From Jiangella muralis (lineage in GTDB: Bacteria; Actinomycetota; Actinomycetes; Jiangellales; Jiangellaceae): a DNA stretch of 46,337 bases. The DNA lies in NCBI RefSeq assembly GCF_001270745.1, contig NZ_LFXL01000050.1, positions 1 through 46,337 of the forward strand, written 5' to 3'. Below the pieces are notes generated by a model. The model was not told the DNA's origin. It ran no database searches and saw nothing but the letters and a program-made list of their open reading frames with translations. A program made the position numbers and the translations under genes. Of this stretch, positions 14,897 to 23,700 are shown in pieces; the stretch's first letter is position 1, and the number at the start of each line of letters is the position of its first letter.

Positions 14897-16077
14897 GGCT
14901 GGTAGACGGCGTGGGCGAGCGCCTCGATGGTGCGCCCGGAGCGTGGGCCGAAGCTGAGCAGCACGGAGTCGGCCATGTCGACGACGCGCAGCTTCTCGCC
15001 CGCCGGCGTCTGCGCGACGCCGGGCAGCTTCAGCATGCCGTCGACGCCGCCGATGGACTCGAGGCCCTTGCTCATCATGATGATGACGTCGGGGGCGGCC
15101 TCGATCAGCGCTTCGGACGTGATCTGCGTGAACGGCCGGTCCAGCCCGATGTCGGTGCCGACGTCGACCGCCCCGATGGCACGGATCATCGCGTCGGCGC
15201 CAGACCCCGGCCCGGCCAGCAGTTGCACCATGCCGCCGCGGGTGTAGAGGAACGCGACGCGCAGCGGGTCGGCGCCGGCCGGGGCGAGCCCGAGCGCGTC
15301 GGCGATCTCGCCGGACGTCCGCTCGACCAGCTGCTCCCCCTCGTCGGGGACGCCGAGGGCGCCGGCGACGGCGCGGATCTGGCTGGGGATGCGGTCGAGG
15401 TCGCGGGCGTCGTCGAAGAAGATCACCGGGATGCCGGCGTCGCGCAGCTGCTGCTGCACCTCGGGCGGGCCGACGCTGGCGTCGGTGAGGACGACGGTCG
15501 GGTCGAGCTCGAGGATCGCCTCGGCGTTCATGTCGTGGCCGCCGGGCGTGACCAGCGGTAGGGCGGCGGCCTGCGGGAACCCGGTGGACGCGTCGCGGCC
15601 GACGACGTGGTCACCGAGGCCGAGGCTGAACACGATCTCGGCGAGCGTGCCGTAGAGGTCGACGGCGAGGATGCGGCTGGCGTCGTCGACCACCACGGTC
15701 TCGCCGTCGCAGGACTCGACGGTGACGGGGAGCGCGGGCGCGGGGTCGTCGGCCACTGGGGTGACGGTCTGGTCGACGACGGCGGTGGACGGGCCGAGGA
15801 TCGTCCGCGGGTCCCCGCCCTCGTCCGTGCTCGCGCCCGTGCTCGATGGGCGGGGCGGCAGCGGCTCACCGTCCGCGTCGACGCTCACCCCGAACCCGGG
15901 TACCGGTTCCTGACAGGCATGGACGGAATCGGCTGCGGGGTCCGCCGGGGTGCTCTGCGACGAGGGCTGCGCGTCCGTCCCTCCATCTGCCGCGTCGTCC
16001 GCCGGCGCCACGCACGCCGTCGCGCCCAACAGCAGGCCGGCCGCCACGACGACGACCCTGCGCCCCCATCGCCACAC
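14893..16077 (-). CDS. hmuT: hemin-binding lipoprotein of the HmuTUV transporter
   Basis: 394 residues. A lipoprotein signal peptide ends in LLGATAC (Cys22), so the protein is anchored outside the membrane. A Ser/Pro/Asp-rich linker of roughly 80 residues follows. The periplasmic-binding-protein core has the class III features ILAVDLYGTLAEIVFSLGLGDHVVGRD, HDMNAEAILELDPTVVLTDAS and VIFFDDARDLDRIPSQIRAV. Expected to receive heme from surface proteins and deliver it to HmuU. It starts at a GTG immediately after the heme oxygenase stop (one base between) and overlaps hmuU. Heme specificity is inferred from operon partners; siderophore binding is the main alternative. Confidence 0.88.
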   Translation of the reverse strand: MWRWGRRVVVVAAGLLLGATACVAPADDAADGGTDAQPSSQSTPADPAADSVHACQEPVPGFGVSVDADGEPLPPRPSSTGASTDEGGDPRTILGPSTAVVDQTVTPVADDPAPALPVTVESCDGETVVVDDASRILAVDLYGTLAEIVFSLGLGDHVVGRDASTGFPQAAALPLVTPGGHDMNAEAILELDPTVVLTDASVGPPEVQQQLRDAGIPVIFFDDARDLDRIPSQIRAVAGALGVPDEGEQLVERTSGEIADALGLAPAGADPLRVAFLYTRGGMVQLLAGPGSGADAMIRAIGAVDVGTDIGLDRPFTQITSEALIEAAPDVIIMMSKGLESIGGVDGMLKLPGVAQTPAGEKLRVVDMADSVLLSFGPRSGRTIEALAHAVYQP

Positions 16078-16078
16078 G

Positions 16079-16768
16079 TCAGCCGGCCGCGGGCGTCGCC
16101 GGGTGCACCGCGCCCAGCGCGAGGAAGATCTCGGTGTTCAGCCCGTACGCGAGGACCACCTCGTCGATGACCCGTTCCCGCTCGTCCGGGTTCCACCGCG
16201 CCGCGTCGAGCCGGGCGCGGTAGGCGTCCTTGAACGGCCGCGGCTTCGGGATCTGCGCGAAGTGGTAGAACAGCACGCCCTCGCCGCCCAGCTGGAAGCC
16301 GTACGTACGCGACACGATCGTCCCGACGGCCAGCCCGCCGGAGAGGTCGCCGAGGTAGCGGGTGTAGTGATGCGCGATGAACCCGCCGGGCCACTGCGCC
16401 GTCTCGCGGATGCGGTCGGCATAGCGGCGCGTGGCCGGCAGCGGCTCGAGGTCGTCGACGGCGTCAGCGCTGCCGAGGAGGAACGCGAGGTCGCGCCGCA
16501 GCGACGGCACCCGGGTGAGCTCGTCGGTGACGAACGGCCCGGCGATCGGGTCGTCGCGCATGCCGGCGGCGACCGATTCCAGCGCTTCGTAGACGAACAG
16601 GTGCTGCGTGACCAGCGCCGCGTAACCCGCGCGGCTGATGCGGCCCTCCATCAGCGCGTTGATGAACTCCGCGCCGTTGGCGACGTCGTGCAGGGGCCAG
16701 CTGCGCTCGCGCAGGGCCTGGGAGAACGTTCGGGGCTCGGCCTCGGCCGGCGTTCGGGTGGTCGGCAC
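16079..16768 (-). CDS. hmuO: biliverdin-producing heme oxygenase
   Basis: 229 residues. The proximal heme ligand region SWPLHDVANGAEFINALMEG includes the conserved His, and the distal helix has YLGDLSGGLAVG, matching the GDLSGGQ-type glycine-rich motif. Heme oxygenases open the porphyrin to biliverdin, CO and free iron in the cytoplasm. I chose the GTG at 16768 because GGAGGAGC lies five to six bases upstream; a longer frame to 16813 has no such site and would cross the promoter. First gene of the operon with hmuTUV. An iron box overlaps its promoter, so repression by an IdeR/DmdR-type iron regulator is expected. Confidence 0.92.
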   Translation of the reverse strand: MPTTRTPAEAEPRTFSQALRERSWPLHDVANGAEFINALMEGRISRAGYAALVTQHLFVYEALESVAAGMRDDPIAGPFVTDELTRVPSLRRDLAFLLGSADAVDDLEPLPATRRYADRIRETAQWPGGFIAHHYTRYLGDLSGGLAVGTIVSRTYGFQLGGEGVLFYHFAQIPKPRPFKDAYRARLDAARWNPDERERVIDEVVLAYGLNTEIFLALGAVHPATPAAG

Positions 16769-16803
16769 GGATGCTCCTCCGGGTCGGCGCTGCGGATGAG
16801 ACA

Positions 16804-16833
16804 AGTATTGCATCTTAGGTTTGCCTACCCCAA
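16804..16833 (-). promoter_or_regulatory. candidate promoter of the heme oxygenase operon
   Basis: On the leftward strand TTGGGG (16828-16833) and AATACT (16804-16809) are separated by 18 bases, a plausible -35/-10 pair 36 bases before the start codon. The first iron box covers the -35 and spacer. Confidence 0.5.
16815..16833. promoter_or_regulatory. iron box 1 (IdeR/DmdR-type operator)
   Basis: TTAGGTTTGCCTACCCCAA matches 15 of 19 positions of the actinobacterial iron-box consensus TTAGGTTAGGCTAACCTAA. Regulators of the DtxR/IdeR/DmdR family bind it with Fe2+ and repress iron-acquisition genes. Confidence 0.75.
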
Positions 16834-16834
16834 T

Positions 16835-16853
16835 GTAGGTATGCCTTACCTAT
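16835..16853. promoter_or_regulatory. iron box 2 (IdeR/DmdR-type operator)
   Basis: GTAGGTATGCCTTACCTAT matches 13 of 19 consensus positions and is itself a good palindrome. Its centre is 20 bases from that of box 1, two helical turns, so dimers could bind the same DNA face and repress both divergent units. Confidence 0.7.
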
Positions 16854-16909
16854 GCCGATATGGTGCGTCATCGATCCGCAGAACCCGACATCAGGTTGAA
16901 GGGTGGGAC

Positions 16910-17761
16910 ATGTCGAACGTTTCCCGACGGCGCTCACGTCGCCGTCGACTCGTGACGGCGCTGGGGGTGGTCCTGGCGACGGGGAGCTCGCTGAGCCTCG
17001 CCGGGACCGCGGCGGCCGCATCCGCCACCGGCCCGGAAGGCCAGACCATCACCGTCTCCAAGGTCGACGGACTCGACCCGGCCGGTGAGACGATCACCGT
17101 CCACGGCGAGGGCTACGAACTCAACAAGGGCATCTACGTCGTCGTGTGCGTCGACAACGGCGCAGGTCAGCAGCCCACTCCGTGTCTCGGCGGCGCCGAC
17201 ATGGAAGGCGGCGGCGGTGCCTCGGCATGGATCTCGTCGAACCCGCCGTCCTACGGCGAGGGCCTGGCGACACCGTTCGAGGAGGTCGGCGGCAAGGGCT
17301 CGTTCGACGTCCAGTTGAGCGTCGCCGCGCGCGACGAGTTCACCGACTGCCTCGACCCCGCCCAGGCACCCAACGGCTGCGTCGTCGGCACCCGCGCCGA
17401 CCACACCCGCACGGCCGACCGCAGCGCCGACGTGCTGCTCCCGATCACCTTCGCCGCCGCCGGAACCGGCGCGGACGGCGGGAGTAGCGGTACCGGCGGG
17501 GGCGACGGCGCCGATGGCACGGGCGGCGCCGGCGGTACGGGCGGAGCCGGCGGTACGGGCGGCACCGCTGGGAATGGCGGCGCCGCGTCCGGCGGTAGCG
17601 GCGGCCAAAACGGCGCCGCGGGGTCGGCGGCCGGCGGGTCTGACCTCGCCGAGACCGGCGCCCCGATCATCCCGGCCGCGTTGGCCGGACTGGCCCTGCT
17701 CGGCGGCGGAGTCGTGGCCGTCGCCGCACGTCGTCGCAGCGAGGAGACGAACCGACCGTGA
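16910..17761 (+). CDS. sortase-anchored surface protein (LAETG) of the heme locus
   Basis: 283 residues. A signal peptide with a twin-basic start (RRRSRRRR) ends near AAAASA (residue about 38). Residues about 45-185 form one Ig-like domain, starting TVSKVDGLDPAGETITVHGEGYE, with a Cys pair (TDCLDP and PNGCVVG) and a closing VLLPITFAAA strand; it resembles the neocarzinostatin-like fold and the last inserted domain of the next gene's product. A Gly/Ala/Thr linker (about 186-245) leads to LAETG (246-250), a hydrophobic helix and ARRRSEE, the wall-sorting signal of class E sortases. The iron boxes lie just upstream. Its stop overlaps the next start (GTGA). I infer a heme-binding or relay role; no family member of known function is recognised. 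Confidence 0.8.
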   Translation: MSNVSRRRSRRRRLVTALGVVLATGSSLSLAGTAAAASATGPEGQTITVSKVDGLDPAGETITVHGEGYELNKGIYVVVCVDNGAGQQPTPCLGGADMEGGGGASAWISSNPPSYGEGLATPFEEVGGKGSFDVQLSVAARDEFTDCLDPAQAPNGCVVGTRADHTRTADRSADVLLPITFAAAGTGADGGSSGTGGGDGADGTGGAGGTGGAGGTGGTAGNGGAASGGSGGQNGAAGSAAGGSDLAETGAPIIPAALAGLALLGGGVVAVAARRRSEETNRP

Positions 17762-20700
17762 GAACCACATCGTTCAGACGAACCGTGGCGGCGCTGATCG
17801 CCACTGCGCTGGCCACCGGCACGTTGGTCGCGGGTACCGCACCCGCCGCCACCGCCGCCGCCTCTGCACCATCCGCCTTTGCACCCGCCGCCTCCGCACC
17901 GTCCGCCTTTACACCCGCCGCCGCCTTCGCGGCAGAGCCCGCCGAGTCGGCTGGGCCTGCCGAGTCGGCTGGGCCGGGCGTCGCCGCCGGTGCACCGGAC
18001 ACAGCTGCCGCGGCCGACGCCGCCGGCGGCACCCTCGACTGGGGCGTCAAGGCGTCGTTCCGGAACTACATCACCGGCCCGATCGCGCACGGCTCGATCG
18101 AGGTCCGCGACCCGGCGACGCGCAACACCGACGGCACGGTGCGGTTCGCCGACGCGACCGGCAGCGCCGACCCCGACGCCGGCACGGCCGACCTGGCCTT
18201 CGCCGGTGAGGTCTACTTCGCCGGTCACGACATGGGCGCCGGCCCGCTGCTCGAACTGACCGTCACCGACCCGCGGGTCGCCGTGACGTCCGCGACCGAG
18301 GGCGTGCTGGTGGCAGACGTCGTCAGCAAGGCGCTGGACTCCGGCGAGTTGGTCACCTACGACGACGTCGAGCTGGCCGACCTCGACCTCGCCGACCACC
18401 CGCTGACGTTCGACGGCGACACGGTGTCGGCGACGGGCGTTCCGGCAACGTTGACCGCAGCTGGCGTGCCGGCGTTCGCGAACTTCTACACCGCCGGCGC
18501 CGCCCTCGACCCGCTCACCTTCACCGCCACCCTGGAGGCGACGGCGCCGGTCTGGGAACCGTCGATCGAGGTGTTCGCGGCCGACGGGACCACCCCAGCA
18601 GCGGATGCCGACCTCAGCTACGGGGACACCGTCGTGGTGCGCGGCAGCGGCTTCGACCCGTTGGGCAACGTCGCGCCCGAAGGCAACCGCCCGCCGATCC
18701 CCGCCGGCGTCCCCGCGGGCACGTACGTCGTCTTCGGTAAGTTCGCCGACGACTGGCGGCCCTCGACCGGCGCGCCGCCGGCCGGCCGCGTGGTCGGCAC
18801 CCAGAAGTGGGCGCTGGCGCAGGCCGCACTCGACCAGGTGCCGGCGCAGTACCAGAGCGCGATCCGCGCCCAGTGGGCCGACGTGCAGCCGGACGGCACC
18901 TTCACCGCGGAGCTGACGCTGGCCAAGCCGACGGACCGCACGACCGGCGAGCCGGTCGAATGGCCGGAGGCCGGCACGCTCGGCGTCTACACCTATGCCG
19001 CCGGCGGCTCGACCAACGTGGACCAGGAACTGGCCGTGCCGCTCACCGTCGCCGAGCAGACCGACCCGGACCCGGAGCCGGTCGTGGTCACCGACGCGAC
19101 GTTCGAGTGGGGCATCAACCTGGTCTCGCAGTACGGTTCGCCGGCCGGTGGCTGCAGCTTCTTCGTCGCCGGCATCGCCGACGGCACCGAGGCCAGCTAC
19201 AAGACGCAGGACGGTGCTGTCTATCTGCTCAAGCGGCTGGCCGACGGCCGTGCCACGCAGGTGACCGCCGAAAACCGCTGCCTCCCGCTCGTCGACGACA
19301 AGATCAACCAGCGCGCGCTGTTCACCGGCGGCACGGGTGAGCTGGACGCGATCGGCGCCGGCGGCATCGCGTGGACCGGCGCGTTCACCATCTACTCCTA
19401 CGGCGGCATGGTGCCGTGGTACGTCAAGGACCCGGTGCTGACGATCGACGGCGCGGGCAACGGCGCCATCACCGCTGAGGTCGGCGGCTTCGCGTCGTCG
19501 ATGGAGGATCCGACGGTCAAGGAGCCGCTCGACCCCGAGCAGGACGTGACCATCCTGGAGCTGTCGGGCGTCGTGATCGAGGACGGCGTCGTCTCCGGCA
19601 CGCCGGTCTATCGGGGCGTCGACTACTTCCCGCTGAACGACCCGACGGACCCGGCGTCTGGCCGGCGCGAGACGTCGGCGATCCCGGACGAGGCGAAGGC
19701 GGCCAACCCGGACTGGGGCGCGTGGCCAACCCCGATCGTCGACTTCCACTACCGCACCGGGCTGTCGTCGTACTGGCACAGCAGTGGCCTGAGTGCCGAC
19801 CCGAACAAGCCGCCGCTGCCCGTCCTGCTCGACCTCGACGGTGGCGTGCCCGAGTTCGTCGACGTGTACCCGATCACCATCAGCGGCCAGCCGCAGTGGG
19901 CGCAGGTTGTCACCGGCGACGACGCCACGTTCACCGTCGGCGCCGAGAGCGACGAGTCGCTGACCTACCAGTGGCAGCGACGTGCGCCAGGGGCGAGCGA
20001 CTGGGTGGACGTCGACGGCGCGACCGGCACGACGCTGACACTGCCGGGCGTAACACCGGTCGACACGGGCACCTACGTCCGCGTGACGATCGCCAACAGC
20101 ACGACGTCGGTGACGTCGAGCGCGGCCGGGGTTCAGGTCCAGGACGCGGCGGCTCTGGAGCTGTGGTCGTCGCCGAAGGACGAGACCACGTTCGTGGGGT
20201 ACGAGGCGCAGTTCGCCGCCGACATCGCCGGCTGGCCGCGGCCGACGTACCTGTGGCAGACGAGCGCCGATGGCGGCGCCACCTGGATCGACAGCGGCGA
20301 GCCCGGACAGCTGCCGTCGCTGGAACTGACCGGCGTCACCGCCGGCCAGGACGGGCTGCAGGTCCGTGCGGTCGGCAGCAACGGCCGCGGGCCGGACGTC
20401 GTGACCGAGGTCGCCGAGCTGACCGTGTTGCCGGCGCCGTCGGAGCCGACGCTGGTGTTCCCCGCGGGCACCGATTACGACCCCGCGGCGGACTTCCTGG
20501 TGATCGAGGCGCTCGGCGGCGGTTACCCGGTGCCGACGAGCGACACGATCGTGGCCGTCGTCGAGGCCGAGGTCTGGGCCGCGCGCGACGAGTCGTTCGA
20601 CCACGAGACCGACACCGTCGCATGGTCGAACCTGCAGTCGATCAACTACCGCGACGGTTTCGTCAACGCCGGGGTGTACGTGGAGCCCGGGAAGATCGAC

Positions 20701-23700
20701 GCGGACAAGGACTACGTTCTCGTCACGTTCAGCACGACGCCGGGCGACCGAAGCCACGACGCCGAGGTGGTTGTCCCGTTCGGATCGGGGGAGCCCACCT
20801 GGGAGCCGTCGATCGAGGTGTTCGCGGCCGACGGTGTGACCCCGGTGGCCGAGGCCGAGCTGAGCTACGGCGACAGCGTCGTGGTGCGCGGCAGCGGGTT
20901 CGACCCCGAGGGCAACGTCGCACCCGAAGGCAACCGGCCGCCGATCCCGGCCGGCGTACCCGCCGGCGCGTACGTCGTGTTCGGCTCGTTCGCCGACCAG
21001 TGGCGGCCGTCCGAGGGCGCACCGTCGTCGGCCCGGACCGTCGGCTCGCAGCAGTGGGCACTTGCGCAGGCCGCGCTGGACCAGGTGCCGGCGCAGTACC
21101 AGGACGCGATCAGGGCCCAGTGGGTGGGGATCGCGGCCGACGGCACGTTCACCGCGGAGCTGACGTTGGCCAAGCCGGCCGACCGCACCACCGGTGAGCC
21201 GCTCGAGTGGCCCGCCGGCACCACGCCGGGCGTGTACACGTACGCCGCCGGCGGCGCCGTCAACGCCGGCCAGGAGCTCTCCGTTCCGCTCGCCGTCGTC
21301 GACGACGAGGAGCCGGCCGGGCCGTCCATCGAGCTGTCGGATTCCGAGGGCCTGTCCAATATCGGCGGCAACACCGTCGGCGTGACCGGCGCCGGTTTCG
21401 CGCCGCAGATCGCCGTGGAGGTCGTCCAGGCCGTGCGCATCGACGGCACGGACCCGACCACCTGGCCCCGAGCGAACGGCGCGGCGCGGCTGATGACGAC
21501 CGCCGACGGAGGCTTGATCGTTCCGGCGACGTTGAGCGAGGTGACCTCGCGCTTCGTGCCCGACGGGAGCGGCGACGTCTACGACTGCGCGGTGGTCGAG
21601 TGCGTGGTGCTGGCCTCCAACTTCAGCGACCAGACCGACCGCTCCCAGGACGTCTGGGTGCCGATCTCCTTCGACGACGCCGAGCGGCCCGTGCCCGCGG
21701 TGACGCTGAGCCGGACCGAGCTGCCGGCCGAGGGCGGCGCGGTGAACGTCACCGGAACCGGCTTCGTGCCCGGCGACAACGTGCTCGTCGCCCAGACCAC
21801 CGCGCTGGATGACGCCACCGACGCACGCGAACTGCCCCGCAACCCGGGCGGCACGAGCTACGTCGTGCCGGGCACGGGCGACCAGTCGTGGGCGACGACG
21901 CTGGGCGACATCACGCCGTCCTTCACGACGGACGACGGAGAGACCGTGGACTGCCGTGAGGTCGAGTGCGCGGTGGCGGTCTTCCCGAGTGGGCGTGCCG
22001 ACCTGTCCCAGAGCGTGTTCGTCCCGATCACATTCGCCGACGAGGAACCGCCGGCCGACGACGGCTACCTCGACTGGGGTCTGAAGGCGTCGTTCCGGAA
22101 CTACATCACTGGACCGATCGCGCACGGCGCCATCGAGGTACGCGAGCCGGCCACGCGGAACGAGGACGGCACCTTCCGGTTCGCCGGCGGCGCCGGCACC
22201 GGGTCCGCGGCGGCGGCCGAGCTGACCTTCGCTGGGGAGGTGTACTTCTCCGGGCACGACCTGGGCTCCGGTCCGCTGCTGGAGCTGACCGTGACTGATC
22301 CGAGGGTCACAGTGGCGTCGGCGACGGACGGCGTGCTGGTGGCCGACGTGGTGAGCAAGTCGCTGGACTCCGGCGAACTGGTGACCTACGACGACGTCGA
22401 GTTCGCGACGCTGGACTTCACCGACCACCCGGTCACGGTGACCGACGGGGTCGCTGCGGCGTCGGACGTACCAGCGGCGCTGACCGAGGCGGGCGCCGAG
22501 GCGTTCGCCGGGTTCTACACCGCGGGCACCGAGCTGGACCCCGTCACGTTCAGCGTGACGCTCGAGGACGAGCCGCCGGTTCCGACGCCGAAGGTCGTCG
22601 TGTCGGAGGTCGCGGATCTCGACCCGTACGCCGACCAGATCACCGTCACCGGGTCCGGGTTCACCCCCGCCGACCTTGCTGGCGGCCTGCGGGTCGGTGT
22701 TGGCGTGGTGACCGGCGACGGCAGCGTGCCGGCGCTGGACCCGGTCGAGACCGTGACGTTCGAACCGGCCGGCGGCCTGCTGTCGTTCGGCCGGGCGGCA
22801 CTCGGCGCGTTCGAGGTGACGCTGACGACCGGCACGGTCGAGCCGGGCACGACGCTGGCGGTCTACACGTCGCCGGTCGACCCCGCGGCGAACCCCGCGT
22901 ACGCGACGCGGACGCCCATCGCGTTCGCCGACGTCCGCACCCCACAGCTCACCGTCACGCCGACGGAGGAGCTGGCGGTCGGCACCGAGGTGCGGATCGA
23001 GGGCACCGGATTCGCGCCGAACCGTCGGATTTCGCTGGCGATCACGGCGAACGCCGAGCAGGACCCCGACTACGGCTGGCCCACCGGCTGGCTGCAGCAC
23101 GAGGTCGTGCAGGCTGACGCGTCCGGCGCACTCTCGCGGACACTGACGCTGGCCGGCACCGTGACCGGCAACGGAGTGGACTGCGCGGAGACGGCCTGCT
23201 TCGTGGCGAGCTTCAGCTCGGCGCAGGCGTCCGACGCGACGCCGGTCGACTACCGCGCCGACCGCAGCCAGGACGTAGTGGTCCCGGTGACGTTCGCGAC
23301 CGACCCCGGCCCCGAGCCGGAGCCGCCGGCCGTCACCGTCGACCCTGACCCGGTCGTGCAGGGCGAGGCGGTGACGTTCACCGGCATCGGGTTCGAGCCC
23401 GGCGCCACGGTGACGGCCGTCGTCGACCGAGACACGCCGCCGCCGGGTGACACCGGCACGCTGGACTGGGGCGTCAAGGCGTCGTTCCGGAGCTACATCA
23501 CCGGGCCGATCGCGCACGGCGCCATCGAGGTGCGCGACCCTGCGACGGAGAACGACGACGGCACCTTCCGGTTCGGCGAGGGCAGCGGCGACGCGACCGC
23601 CTTGACGTTTGCTGGGGAGGTGTACTTCGCCGGGCACGACCTGGGCTCCGGTCCGCTGCTGGAGCTGACGGTGACTGATCCGAGGGTCACGGTGGCGTCG

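Noticed and set aside
15950-16909. Long upstream extension of the LAETG protein frame
   Set aside because: It would run antisense to heme oxygenase and hmuT and across the iron boxes; the signal peptide begins at 16910.
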